A DNA stretch of 64,000 nt from positions 868,001 to 932,000 of the forward strand of contig NZ_JALJZT010000002.1 in the NCBI RefSeq assembly GCF_024171405.1. Direction: 5' to 3'. Shown here piece after piece: positions 8,458-17,459 of this stretch. The DNA comes from Qipengyuania citrea (GTDB taxonomy: Bacteria; Pseudomonadota; Alphaproteobacteria; Sphingomonadales; Sphingomonadaceae). Within the stretch, counting starts at the first letter, position 1. Every line of letters starts with the position of its first letter. The notes beneath the pieces were generated by a model. That model was not told the origin of the DNA. It saw only the letters and a program-made list of their open reading frames with translations, and did not search any database. The translations under genes were made by a program, and so were the position numbers.

Positions 8458-10308
8458 ATGTCTTTCGAAACTCTCCCGCCGGTTCTCGGCGAAGCGCTGG
8501 CCGCCCGCGGCTATGCAGCCCCCACCCCGGTCCAGGCCGCCGTCATCGCCCCCGATGCGGCCGGCCGCGACCTGATCGTCTCCGCGCAGACCGGCAGCGG
8601 CAAGACCGTTGCCTTCGGTCTCGCGCTGGCACCCGAACTGCTGGGCGAAACCGGCAACATGCCGCTGTCCGAAAAGCCGCTGGTGCTGGCCATCGCGCCC
8701 ACCCGCGAGCTCGCGCTGCAGGTCAGCCGCGAGCTTGGCTGGCTTTATGCCGGTGCAGGCCTGCGCATTGCCACCTGCGTTGGCGGGATGGATGCGAGCA
8801 AGGAACGCCGCGCGCTGCGCGGTGGGCCCGCGATCGTCGTCGGCACGCCCGGACGGCTGCGCGACCACCTCGAACGCGGCGCGCTCGACCTCTCGGGACT
8901 GGTCGGCGTGGTGCTCGACGAGGCCGACGAAATGCTCGACATGGGCTTCCGCGAAGATCTCGAGGAAATCCTCGACGCGACTCCCGATACGCGCCGCACG
9001 CTGCTGTTCTCCGCCACCATGCCGCGCCCGATCGAACGGCTGGCCGAACGCTACCAGCGTAACGCACTGCGCCTCTCGCTTGCCGGCGAGACGCGCGGGC
9101 ATGGCGACATCACCTATCAGGGGATCACCGTCGGCCCGTCCGAAATCGAGAACGCGGTGGTCAACATGCTGCGCTTCCACGAAGCGGAAACCGCGATCTG
9201 TTTCTGCGCCACGCGCGAAAGCGTGCGCCGCCTCCACTCCACGCTGCAGAACCGCGGCTTCGGCGTTGTCGCGCTGTCGGGCGAGCATTCGCAGTCCGAG
9301 CGCAACCAGGCGCTGCAGGCGCTGCGCGACCGACGCGCCCGCGTCTGCGTGGCGACCGATGTCGCCGCGCGCGGGATCGACCTGCCCACGCTCAGCCTGG
9401 TGATCCATGTCGAGATCCCGCGCGATGCCGAAACGCTCCAGCACCGCTCGGGCCGCACCGGACGCGCAGGCAAGAAGGGCACCGCTGCGATCATCGTGCC
9501 CTACAATCGCCGCCGCCGGGTCGAAGGCATGCTCCGCGGGGCCCGCATCGAGGCCCAGTGGATGGACGCCCCCACCCCCGAGGCGATCCGCAAGAAGGAC
9601 CACACGCGCCTCATCGAGAAGCTCACCGAACCGCGCGAGATCGACGAGTCCGATCGCGAGACGGCCGCCGAGCTAATGGCGCGCATGACGCCCGAGGACA
9701 TCGCCGCCGCGCTGGTCCAGGCACACCGGGCGAAGATGCCCGAGCCCGAGGAGCTGATCGCCAACACCCCCGAAGCGCATGAGAAGGCCAAGGCCGAGCG
9801 CCACCGTCCCGGCTTCGAGGACGTGACCTGGTTCCGCATCGACATCGGCCGGCGCCAGAACGCCGAACCGCGCTGGATCCTGCCGCTGATCTGCCGCCGC
9901 GGCCACATCACCCGCAACGAGATCGGCGCGATCCGCATCGGCCAGACCGAAAGCTGGTTCCAGGTGCCGCGCGCGGTGGCGGGCAAGTTCGCCGATGCCG
10001 TGCAGCGCACCGCCTCGCCCGAGGACGAGCAGGATGCAATCGCGATCGAGGAAGCCCCCGAGGGCCCGCGTATCGAAGCGCGCGAGAACCGCCGCAAGCA
10101 CGGCGGCGGTGGCGGCGCGGGCAAGATCCACGCGCGTCCCGCAGGCAAGGGTCCCGGCGGTCCGGGTGGTCCCGGCAAGGGCCCCGGTGGCAAGCCGCCG
10201 TTCAAGCGCGGCAAGCCTGGCGGCGGCAAACCCGGTGGCGGCAAGCCCTTCGCGGGCAAGCCCAAGTTCAAACCCAAGGGCAAGCCGGGCGGTCCGCGCA
10301 AGGACTGA
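8458..10308 (+). CDS. DEAD-box ATP-dependent RNA helicase with DbpA-type RNA-binding domain
   Basis: ATG 8458 starts MSFETLPPVLGEALAARGY and gives 616 residues. Helicase motifs occur in order: Q motif (PTPVQAAVI), Walker A AQTGSGKT, PTREL, TPGR, VLDEADEML, FSATMP, then the second RecA domain with ATDVAARGIDLP and HRSGRTGRAG. After a charged linker, a DbpA/CsdA-like domain (WFRIDIGRRQNAEPRWILP ... ITRNEIGAIRI) binds RNA. The last ~60 residues are a Gly/Pro/Lys-rich basic tail. The likely role is ribosome assembly or RNA unwinding, as for DeaD/CsdA; the exact orthologue is not assigned. Confidence 0.92.
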   Translation: MSFETLPPVLGEALAARGYAAPTPVQAAVIAPDAAGRDLIVSAQTGSGKTVAFGLALAPELLGETGNMPLSEKPLVLAIAPTRELALQVSRELGWLYAGAGLRIATCVGGMDASKERRALRGGPAIVVGTPGRLRDHLERGALDLSGLVGVVLDEADEMLDMGFREDLEEILDATPDTRRTLLFSATMPRPIERLAERYQRNALRLSLAGETRGHGDITYQGITVGPSEIENAVVNMLRFHEAETAICFCATRESVRRLHSTLQNRGFGVVALSGEHSQSERNQALQALRDRRARVCVATDVAARGIDLPTLSLVIHVEIPRDAETLQHRSGRTGRAGKKGTAAIIVPYNRRRRVEGMLRGARIEAQWMDAPTPEAIRKKDHTRLIEKLTEPREIDESDRETAAELMARMTPEDIAAALVQAHRAKMPEPEELIANTPEAHEKAKAERHRPGFEDVTWFRIDIGRRQNAEPRWILPLICRRGHITRNEIGAIRIGQTESWFQVPRAVAGKFADAVQRTASPEDEQDAIAIEEAPEGPRIEARENRRKHGGGGGAGKIHARPAGKGPGGPGGPGKGPGGKPPFKRGKPGGGKPGGGKPFAGKPKFKPKGKPGGPRKD

Positions 10309-10328
10309 TCCGGCCCCCCGGCCCAGCG

Positions 10329-11156
10329 TCAATGCGTAAGCAATAGCGGGATGCGCACTCCGGTGAGCATCCTGCGCGTCACGCCGCCGAACACGCGTTC
10401 GGTCAGGCGCGTATGGCCATAGGCGCCCATGACGAGCAGCCCCGCCTTGCGCGTGGCGGCCTCGGCCTGCAGCGCGGCGGCAACGCCCTCGTCATGCGGC
10501 GCGACCTCGATCATCTCGCACGAGATGCCGTGGCGCGAGAGGTAGTCCGCCCCCGCAACTGGCGGCAGGTCGGGCTCCTTCGCCGCTTTCGCCGGTTTCG
10601 CGGATTCCTTGACCGTTGCGAGATAGACCGCGCTCGACAGCTTGAGCAACGGCACCGCCGCCTTGAGCGCGTGCGAGGCTTCGGCCGATCCGTCCCACGC
10701 GACCAGCGCAGGCGCTTCGGGGTCGATCCGCGTGCAGGTCTCGGGCAGCACCAGCACCGGGCAGGACGCCGACAGCGCCAGCTCGCCCGCGGTGAAGGAC
10801 GGCGTATCCGGGCCTGCCGACTGATCGCGCGCGCTCACCACCACCAGGTCGTTCAGCGCGGATTCGCGCAGCAGCGCCAGCGCAGCCGGGCCGCCCGCAT
10901 CGACCCAGTTCCACGACACGCCCTCATTGGCGAGATCGGCCAGCGTCGTCTCGCGCAGCCGTGCTGCCTCCTCGCGCCAGATCGGCACCATCGCGGCAAA
11001 GGCGGCGCCCTGGAAATCGAGCACGCCCACCGCTTCATAGGGGATCGCGTGCAGCAGCGTGAGATGCGCATCGAACCGCCGCGCCAGACCAAGCACGGCG
11101 TCGAGCCGTCCGGGAAAGCCGTCATCCCCGGCGGCGTTGAACAGGATCGTCTTCAT
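10329..11156 (-). CDS. universal stress protein with two UspA domains
   Basis: ATG 11156 gives 275 residues (MKTILFNAAGDDGFPGRLDA). Two UspA modules are visible. The first ends near residue 135 (ASCPVLVLPET) and lacks a clear nucleotide loop. The second ends with GAYGHTRLTERVFGGVTRRML, matching the ATP-binding G-x2-G-x9-G-S/T pattern of Usp proteins except that V-T-R follows the last glycines. Cytoplasmic stress role by family. Long possible upstream extensions in this frame overlap the neighbouring gene and were rejected. It converges on the helicase gene with a 20-nt gap. Confidence 0.85.
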   Translation of the reverse strand: MKTILFNAAGDDGFPGRLDAVLGLARRFDAHLTLLHAIPYEAVGVLDFQGAAFAAMVPIWREEAARLRETTLADLANEGVSWNWVDAGGPAALALLRESALNDLVVVSARDQSAGPDTPSFTAGELALSASCPVLVLPETCTRIDPEAPALVAWDGSAEASHALKAAVPLLKLSSAVYLATVKESAKPAKAAKEPDLPPVAGADYLSRHGISCEMIEVAPHDEGVAAALQAEAATRKAGLLVMGAYGHTRLTERVFGGVTRRMLTGVRIPLLLTH

Positions 11157-11313
11157 GGCTCGTCTCCCAGTTTGCAGGATGGCCAACGGGCCGATTCCCC
11201 GCGTGATGCGGCCAGTATAGCAGCTATCCGGCACGGCTCCTTGATCGAGATCAAACCGTGCGCTGGCATGGACCGCGAACCGCGCGCCCGAAAAGCGTGA
11301 CTTTTGCAGTGCA

Positions 11314-11805
11314 TCATGCCCGCTCTGCGGCCGCCCGCGTGCGCGACAGCAGCGCAAGAAGCGCGGTTTCATCGGGCTTGCGGACCACGCCGACATAGCG
11401 CCCGCCGCGCAGCATGACCTGCCAGATACCGCTCGCCACCCGCCATTCGAGCTCGGGGATCGTGACCTTCCGGTGTGCCTCTCGCGCCGCGCGCGCAGCC
11501 TCCAGCGCCGCCTCGAGCCGCGCCCGCCCGGCCTCCGAACGCGGCCGCGCCAGCGCCACGTCCCACGCCGCCGCAAAGCCTTGCGCCCCGGGCCGCGCGC
11601 GCAGGCGATAGGCGGTCTCGCGCGCCATCGAAACGCCGCGCGCCGCCGCCGCGACCGAGCGCGTCGCGGCGAGATGTCCGATGAACTCCGCCTGCCGCAC
11701 GGGCGTCCACCCATCGGCGCGATGACGCAGCGGGACGGCGTGGAACGGCGGGATAGTGATGGAGGGCCTGCGGGGGCGAGCGGCGCGCGGAGGATAGTGC
11801 TTCAT
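11314..11805 (-). CDS. small HTH-like protein of sphingomonad type
   Basis: ATG 11805 gives 163 residues. The middle contains WTPVRQAEFIGHLAATRSVA followed by AAARGVSMARETAYRLRARPGA, which looks like a helix-turn-helix with an Arg-rich recognition helix. The C-terminal half is Ala/Arg-rich helical with IPELEWRVASGIWQVMLRGG. Similar short proteins of unknown role are common in Sphingomonadales. A longer start at 11910 would add residues encoded by the IPAFAGMT-type repeat and was rejected. DNA binding is inferred; no target is known. Confidence 0.6.
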   Translation of the reverse strand: MKHYPPRAARPRRPSITIPPFHAVPLRHRADGWTPVRQAEFIGHLAATRSVAAAARGVSMARETAYRLRARPGAQGFAAAWDVALARPRSEAGRARLEAALEAARAAREAHRKVTIPELEWRVASGIWQVMLRGGRYVGVVRKPDETALLALLSRTRAAAERA

Positions 11806-11878
11806 CCGCGAGGGTAAGGCACAGGATAGGGCATGTAGGAAAGTCCTACCACTACGAACGTCATCCCAGCCCCACGAC

Positions 11879-11902
11879 GTCATCCCAGCGAAAGCTGGGA
11901 TC
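11879..11902. repeat. left copy of a perfect 24-bp inverted repeat (IPAFAGMT type)
   Basis: This 24-base unit is itself a hairpin: an 8-bp stem (ATCCCAGC at 11882-11889 with GCTGGGAT at 11894-11901) closed by a GAAA tetraloop. The exact reverse complement recurs at 12227-12250. One reading frame encodes IPAFAGMT, a peptide signature of a repeat family dispersed in many proteobacteria. A further half copy, CGTCATCCCAGC, sits outside it at 11859-11870. Confidence 0.85.
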
Positions 11903-11910
11903 GGCCGCAA

Positions 11911-12195
11911 TCAAAGAACCACGCCGAACAAATCGTCCCACCCAGGATTCGCAGCCTCGATCAATTCGATCTTCCACGCACGCTTCCACGCCTTCATCGC
12001 CTTCTCGCGCGCGATCCGGTCCTCGATGCTGTCATGCTCTTCGGCATAGACGAGCCGCGTCAGCCCGTATCGACGGCAGAAGGCCGAGCCCTTCCCCTCC
12101 CGATGTTGCATGATCCGTTGCGAGAGGTCGGCGGTCACGCCAATATAGAGCACGCCATCCTTGCGGTTGCTCATGATGTAGACCCATCCACTCAT
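11911..12195 (-). CDS. small GIY-YIG family nuclease
   Basis: A 94-residue single-domain protein. It begins MSGWVYIMSNRKDGVLYIGVT, giving the two strands of the GIY-YIG motif (VYI and YIG), then the helix DLSQRIMQHREGKG with the conserved Arg, then YGLTRLVYAEEHDSIEDRIARE with a catalytic-type Glu. This is the YhbQ/UPF0213-like class of stand-alone GIY-YIG proteins, which cut or nick DNA; the biological role is unsettled. The gene fills almost exactly the space between two inverted copies of a 24-bp hairpin repeat (11879-11902 and 12227-12250), which suggests the nuclease and repeats travel together. Confidence 0.88.
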   Translation of the reverse strand: MSGWVYIMSNRKDGVLYIGVTADLSQRIMQHREGKGSAFCRRYGLTRLVYAEEHDSIEDRIAREKAMKAWKRAWKIELIEAANPGWDDLFGVVL

Positions 12196-12226
12196 GCACC
12201 CCGAAAGCTAACAGCGTGTGGCGAGC

Positions 12227-12250
12227 GATCCCAGCTTTCGCTGGGATGAC
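12227..12250. repeat. right copy of the perfect 24-bp inverted repeat
   Basis: This is the exact reverse complement of 11879-11902, with the same 8-bp stem and tetraloop, beginning 31 nt upstream of the GIY-YIG start codon. A weaker half copy, TTGGGATG, follows at 12255-12262, mirroring the half copy outside the left element. The outward reading frame again gives IPAFAGMT. Confidence 0.85.
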
Positions 12251-12334
12251 TGAGTTGGGATGGGAAGCGGTCTTTTGAACCGATGGGTTATCGACCCGAA
12301 TTTCGCCGAACTATTTGGCCTCTCGGCCGAGCTT

Positions 12335-13678
12335 TCATGCAGATTCGCGAAATCTCAGGAGTGCGCCCGCTTGATAGAGCCAGTGACGCCCATCGTTTGC
12401 TTCATCAACTTTTCTATATAGCGATTCTATATCATCTGAGTACGTTTCCTGAACTTCGATAGGTAGTTTGCCAAATAGCACTGCTAAAGTCTTTCCAGTT
12501 TCTCGGTTGCGATAGGGATTTTCCAATACTTGTCCTGCCCGCTTTATTCCTTCTACAATACTTGGAGCCAAGGATAGTAGTTCATCGGGGCTCAGCTGAA
12601 GGACCTTTATTGAATGGACTGTCAATTGCAATGTGGGATCAGCTATCGCTTCTCGCACATCCACAATGTCGCGCTCCAGCTGCAATTTGATCGCCTGCTG
12701 CATCCTATTTTGAACTTCCTCAGAACCCGTTGCCCTACGCTCATCTGGAGCTGTGTGTGCAAGACCGAGCGCAATGGCCAGAACTCGCACATCGGCGCCA
12801 TAACGTGCCTGGGTAGATACTATCGGGGTGAAGCTATCGCGAGAAAAACCTTTAAAGCAGTCCCAACTGGGGGCACCTGAATTGAGTACGCAACCTAAAA
12901 TGGGCCTTGGGAACCATGGGAATGGCGCAGCTGTACCGCCTTTCAGAACAAATTCGTTCCCGTCAGGCATTAGGACCCGATTTTCGACTAGTTTGACAGG
13001 AAGGCCTTCAACTGAAGTTTCTGCTAGTATTGAGTTTATCTCAACAATCGGCTTTGATGGTTTGTCCGGCATTGTCAAAGAACAATGACGAGATGCTAGT
13101 CGTCTCCGACCTAGTGGTTCGCCATCGTGAAAACCGTAGACATGAATAAAGGCAGAGCGCATCACAGGGTCTCCACGAATTTCGTCACACATCTCCCTTT
13201 CGAGGAGGCGCGTTGAGAGATACCCTTGGGTTATATTTTCCTTTTCGGCATAAGCTACATGAAGGCCAAAATCCTGTGTGAGAGTTCCATTGTAGGAATT
13301 TGCACCGCCCTTAAAGACTAATGCATGCCGGTCCTGATCAAAAGGGATCGAGACAGAGGCATTCGTGACATCGAATTGGGAACGTAAATTTTGCAGGGCT
13401 CTGTGGTCGCTATACGCAATTGAAAAATACCAACCAAAATATGCGAAGGGTATTAAGAGCCACATGAGAGAAGTTCGAGCTACCGGCACCCCAAAGCGGC
13501 GAACAGGAGTTTCAAGTGCCAATCCGAGCATACCTAGATTGAGTAGCGCGCCCGTCCAAAGCGGGGCGCCTAACACCATCAAAACCACACCGATAAGCGG
13601 TATCATTTGCAAGCCATAGAGTATCGCGACAATGGGAAAAGCGAGCACTGAAACCGGCACTCTCGAGAGAATTCGCAT
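12335..13678 (-). CDS. AT-rich orphan membrane protein of unknown function
   Basis: ATG 13678 gives 447 residues; it has AGGA 9 nt upstream, whereas an ATG five codons earlier (13693) lacks a ribosome site, although it cannot be excluded. The first ~100 residues hold three or four membrane spans (SVLAFPIVAILYGLQMIPLI, VVLMVLGAPLWTGALLNLGM, TSLMWLLIPFAYFGWYFSIA). The rest is soluble, with several Cys and no motif I recognise; near the C-terminus NPYRNRETGKTLAVLFGKLP precedes acidic helices. Base composition and codon use are visibly more AT-rich than all neighbours, a sign of recent transfer. No partner gene is present. Confidence 0.7.
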   Translation of the reverse strand: MRILSRVPVSVLAFPIVAILYGLQMIPLIGVVLMVLGAPLWTGALLNLGMLGLALETPVRRFGVPVARTSLMWLLIPFAYFGWYFSIAYSDHRALQNLRSQFDVTNASVSIPFDQDRHALVFKGGANSYNGTLTQDFGLHVAYAEKENITQGYLSTRLLEREMCDEIRGDPVMRSAFIHVYGFHDGEPLGRRRLASRHCSLTMPDKPSKPIVEINSILAETSVEGLPVKLVENRVLMPDGNEFVLKGGTAAPFPWFPRPILGCVLNSGAPSWDCFKGFSRDSFTPIVSTQARYGADVRVLAIALGLAHTAPDERRATGSEEVQNRMQQAIKLQLERDIVDVREAIADPTLQLTVHSIKVLQLSPDELLSLAPSIVEGIKRAGQVLENPYRNRETGKTLAVLFGKLPIEVQETYSDDIESLYRKVDEANDGRHWLYQAGALLRFRESA

Positions 13679-13871
13679 TTGTGATATCCTCATCGATGCA
13701 ACGTCGCATTGATGCCTGAAATTCGACGGTTACTTTTAACGCATAGATACTAAATCCTGCTTAATCTCTCGCATTCATTCGCGAATGTCGAAATAGACTT
13801 CCCAAACATAACGTGAGCTTCATCTCGGTACGTTGATGACTGAAATGGGGTCGCTTGCGGCCAGCCAGCCC

Positions 13872-15836
13872 TCACCCGCCCGCGTGGTAGAAATCATACA
13901 CCTGCTGCGCCACGCCCGCGCTGATGCCCGGCGCGCGTTTCAGGTCGTCCAGCGCCGCGGCCCTTACCTTCCCCGCGGTGCCGAAATGCAGCAGCAGCGC
14001 GCGTTTGCGCGAGGGGCCGATACCCGGGATTTCGTCGAGCGGTGAGGCGGTGATCGCGCGGCTGCGTTTGGCGCGGTGGGCGCCGATGGCGTAGCGGTGG
14101 ACTTCGTCGCGCAGCGTCTGGAGATAGAACAGCAGCGGCGAATTGACCGGCAGCGTCTTTTCGCGCCCGTCGGGGAAATGGAACACCTCGCGCCCCTCGC
14201 GCCCGTGATGCGGGCCCTTGGCGATGGCGATCAGCGGGACGTCCTCGATCCCCATTTCCTCCAGCGTGTCGCGAACGCTCGACATCTGCCCCTTGCCGCC
14301 ATCGATCAGCACCAGATCGGGCCAGATCGCCTCGTGCCCCTTGCCCTCGGTGCGCGCGTCGAGATCGCGCCCGCTCTCGGCCAGCTTGCGGAAGCGGCGT
14401 TCCATCACCTCGCGCATCATGGCGAAATCGTCATTGGTCTGCGCGGTCTTGATGTTGAACTTGCGGTACTGGCCCTTCTCGAAGCCCTCGGGGCTGGCGA
14501 CGACCATTGCGCCCAGCGCCTTGTCGCCCTGGATATGGCTGTTGTCGTAGACCTCGATCCGCTGCGGGACCTCTTCCAGTTCGAGGAATTCGGTGAGCTC
14601 GCGCAGCACCTTCGCCTTGGTCCCGGTCTCGGCCAGCCGCCGCTCGAGCGCCTCGACCGCGTTGCGGCTGGCCTGCTGCATCAGCTTGCGCCGCGTGCCG
14701 CGTTGCGGAATCGAGATCGCCACGCCGTGCCCCGCCTTTTCCGCCAGCGCCTCGGCAACGAGGTCCTGTTCGGGCAAGGCGCGGTCGACGAGGATGGTGC
14801 GCGGCGGCGGCACTTCCTCGTAGAATTGCAGCAATACGTCGGACAGCACCTCTTCCTTCTCGAGCTCGCCCGTATTGCGCGGATAGAAGGTGCGGTGGCC
14901 CCAGTTCTGCCCGCCGCGGATGAAGAAGGCCTGCACCCCGACCTGCCCGCCCTTGGCGGCCAGCGCGAAGACATCGGCATCGCCCACGCCCTGCGCATTG
15001 ATCGCCTGGCTGCCCTGGATGAAGGTCGCCGCGCGCAGCCGGTCGCGCAGGATCGCGGCGGTCTCGAAATCGAGCTCCTCAGCCGCCTTCGCCATCTGTT
15101 TTTCCAGATCCTGCTGCACCGCGCTCGACTTGCCGCCGAGGAAGTCCTTCGCCTCGCGCACCAGTTTCTCATACCCCGGCTCGTCGATACGGCCGACGCA
15201 GGGCGCGCTGCAGCGCTTGATCTGGTAGAGCAGGCAGGGCCGGTCGCGATTGTTGAAGAAGCTGTCGGTGCAGCTGCGCAGCAGGAACAGTTTCTGCAGC
15301 GCGTTGAGCGTCTTGTTGACGCTGCCTGCGCTGGCGAAGGGGCCGTAGTAATTGCCCTTGGCCTTGCGCGCGCCGCGATGCTTGGTGATCCGCGGGAAGG
15401 CGTGGTCGGCGCGCAGCAGGATGAAGGGGAAGCTCTTGTCGTCGCGCAACAGCACGTTGAACGGCGGGCGGTAGCGCTTGATCAGCTGCGCTTCGAGCAG
15501 GAGCGCTTCGGCCTCCGAATTGGTGACCACGATTTCCATCGCGCGGCATTGGCTGATCATCCGCTGGATGCGGTTGGTGAGGCCCTTGATCTGCGTGTAA
15601 TTGGCGACCCGCGCCTTGAGGCTGCGCGCCTTGCCGACATAGAGCACATCGCCGCGCGCATCGAGCATCCGGTAGACGCCCGGGCGCGGCTTGAGCGTCT
15701 TCACCGTTTCGCGGATCGCGGCAATGCCGGCTTCCAGATCGGGCTGCGCACCGGCCACGGTCTTGGTGGCGCGGTCCTCGTGGAACCGCTCCTTGCCTCT
15801 CGGATCATGCGGGGAACCGGCTTTCGTGCGCGACAT
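13872..15836 (-). CDS. uvrC: excinuclease ABC subunit C
   Basis: ATG 15836 gives 654 residues. The domains are in the standard UvrC order: N-terminal GIY-YIG nuclease (PGVYRMLDARGDVLYVGKA, residues ~50-70), a UVR motif around residue 250 (MAKAAEELDFETAAILRDRL), the RNase H-like endonuclease (IEVYDNSHIQG, WPDLVLIDGGKGQ, with catalytic acidic residues) and C-terminal helix-hairpin-helix repeats (LDEIPGIGPSRKRALLLHFG). It makes both incisions in nucleotide excision repair with UvrA and UvrB. The divergent APC permease begins 64 nt away. The start lacks a strong Shine-Dalgarno, so it may be slightly off. Confidence 0.95.
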   Translation of the reverse strand: MSRTKAGSPHDPRGKERFHEDRATKTVAGAQPDLEAGIAAIRETVKTLKPRPGVYRMLDARGDVLYVGKARSLKARVANYTQIKGLTNRIQRMISQCRAMEIVVTNSEAEALLLEAQLIKRYRPPFNVLLRDDKSFPFILLRADHAFPRITKHRGARKAKGNYYGPFASAGSVNKTLNALQKLFLLRSCTDSFFNNRDRPCLLYQIKRCSAPCVGRIDEPGYEKLVREAKDFLGGKSSAVQQDLEKQMAKAAEELDFETAAILRDRLRAATFIQGSQAINAQGVGDADVFALAAKGGQVGVQAFFIRGGQNWGHRTFYPRNTGELEKEEVLSDVLLQFYEEVPPPRTILVDRALPEQDLVAEALAEKAGHGVAISIPQRGTRRKLMQQASRNAVEALERRLAETGTKAKVLRELTEFLELEEVPQRIEVYDNSHIQGDKALGAMVVASPEGFEKGQYRKFNIKTAQTNDDFAMMREVMERRFRKLAESGRDLDARTEGKGHEAIWPDLVLIDGGKGQMSSVRDTLEEMGIEDVPLIAIAKGPHHGREGREVFHFPDGREKTLPVNSPLLFYLQTLRDEVHRYAIGAHRAKRSRAITASPLDEIPGIGPSRKRALLLHFGTAGKVRAAALDDLKRAPGISAGVAQQVYDFYHAGG

Positions 15837-15900
15837 GCAAAGGGAGATAGTGCGCCGCATCGGCTTGTGCAAAGCCGGTTTTGCCGCCATCCCCCGGGCG

Positions 15901-17184
15901 ATGGACCCAACCAAAATTGCACCGCCGCGCACGGTCGGCTTCTGGGGCACCTCGCTGTTCCCGCTCAACGGGATGATCGGCGCGGGGATTTTCGCGCTAC
16001 CCGCAGTGCTGGTGGCGGCAGTGGGCAACTTCGCCCCGTGGATGATGCTGGTCGGCGGGATCCTCTTCCTGCCGCTGGCGCTGTGCTACGCCTGGATGGC
16101 CACGCGGTTCGAGCATAGCGGCGGATCGGTGCTTTATGGCGAGGCCGCCTTCGGACGCTTCGTCGGCTTCCAGGCCGGCTGGGCGCGCTATGCCAGCGCG
16201 ATCGTGACCGCGGCAGCCAACATGCATGTGATGGTCGCCTATCTCGCCGCGCTGTTCCCCGAACTGGCGGGGCCGGTCGCTTCGCCCGTCGCGGTGGCGG
16301 TGGGGCTGGCGCTGATCACCGCGATCAATCTCTACGGGATGCGCGCCTCGGTCGGCGCGTTGGGCGTGATGACCGCGATCAAGCTGCTGCCGCTGGGCGC
16401 GCTGATCCTCTCGGCATTCTTCGCGGGCGGCGAGATGGGGGCAGTGACGCTGCCGCAGTTCAGCCAGGTCGAAACGGTCATCCTGCTGACCTTCTATGCC
16501 TTCATCGGCTTCGAGGGCGTGGTCGAGGCGGCGGGCGAGTTCAAGCATCCCAAGCGCGACGTACCGCTGTCGATCGTGACCATGGTGAGCGGGGTGACGC
16601 TGCTCTACATGGCGATCATCTGGGCCTTCATCGCGATCGGCCCCGAGTTCGCGGGCGAGGACAATGCGCTGGCGGGCGTCGCGGGTGCCTCGATGGGGCA
16701 GATCGGGTCACTCGCGATCGTCGTCGCGGCCAGCTTCAGCATCGGGGCGAACAATTTCGCCAGCGGCGTGGCGCAGCCGCGGCTGATGTACGGCATGGCC
16801 GAGCGCGGCATGCTCCCGCGGTGGTTCGAATATGTCCACCCGCGCTTCCTCACCCCGTTCAACGCGATCCTGTTCTACGGCGTGGTGGCGATGCTGTTCG
16901 GCCTGTGGGAAGGCTTCGAAGTACTGGCGATCGCGGGGACGCTGGTGCGGCTGGTGACCTATATCGTGACCAGCTGCGCGCTGCCCGTGCTCGAACACCG
17001 CGAGGGGCGGATCGTCCCGTTCCATCTGTTCTGCGTGATCTTCGCGGTGGGCAGCTCGCTGTTTATCGCCGCCCAGGCGCAGGCGCAGGCGTGGCTGGTG
17101 CTCGGCGGGTTTATCGTCGCAGGCACGCTGCTGTATGTCATCGCGGCGCGGCAAAAGCCCGAGTACCCGATCGACGAGGCTTAG
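15901..17184 (+). CDS. APC-family amino acid permease
   Basis: ATG 15901 gives 427 residues with about 12 membrane spans. The first helix has the amino-acid/polyamine/organocation signature around NGMIGAGIFALPAVL, and a later helix has YAFIGFEGVVEAAGEFKHPKRDVP, also typical of APC transporters. The likely function is uptake of an amino acid by cation symport; the substrate cannot be read from the sequence. The start is 64 nt from the divergent uvrC start, so the two promoters overlap. Confidence 0.88.
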   Translation: MDPTKIAPPRTVGFWGTSLFPLNGMIGAGIFALPAVLVAAVGNFAPWMMLVGGILFLPLALCYAWMATRFEHSGGSVLYGEAAFGRFVGFQAGWARYASAIVTAAANMHVMVAYLAALFPELAGPVASPVAVAVGLALITAINLYGMRASVGALGVMTAIKLLPLGALILSAFFAGGEMGAVTLPQFSQVETVILLTFYAFIGFEGVVEAAGEFKHPKRDVPLSIVTMVSGVTLLYMAIIWAFIAIGPEFAGEDNALAGVAGASMGQIGSLAIVVAASFSIGANNFASGVAQPRLMYGMAERGMLPRWFEYVHPRFLTPFNAILFYGVVAMLFGLWEGFEVLAIAGTLVRLVTYIVTSCALPVLEHREGRIVPFHLFCVIFAVGSSLFIAAQAQAQAWLVLGGFIVAGTLLYVIAARQKPEYPIDEA

Positions 17185-17459
17185 CGCGGCTGGCGGCGAC
17201 ACGCCGGGCGCCCCTATAATACAATACATCTATTACAGTGATCGCCTGATCGCTTCTAAAAGACGAAAAATGCGTTGATTAGATATACTTGGCGATAAAC
17301 GCGCCGCTACCGCCCTGTAGTGGGCGGCGCAATTCTACAATTCTTCCGATCTTTTCAAAGACATTGTCCGCTCACTCGAGTCGGAATGAGTCAATGAGAA
17401 CCGTCGATTATGGCGGCGTACGGTCGCGTCTGCAAAACATAGCAAACAGGAGACCGCCA

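Noticed and set aside
11806-11910. Longer start of the HTH-like protein including MRPIPAFAGMT
   Set aside because: The added residues are translated from the IPAFAGMT-type repeat, not from a conserved protein start.
14076-16118. 680-codon plus-strand frame opposite uvrC
   Set aside because: Shadow of uvrC; composition is Leu/Ala/Arg/Gln-rich and it overlaps the true APC permease start.
17215-17220. TATAAT as a promoter for the peroxidase gene
   Set aside because: The -10 is perfect but no -35 exists at 16-18 nt upstream and the distance to the start is about 240 nt, so I did not list it as a promoter.
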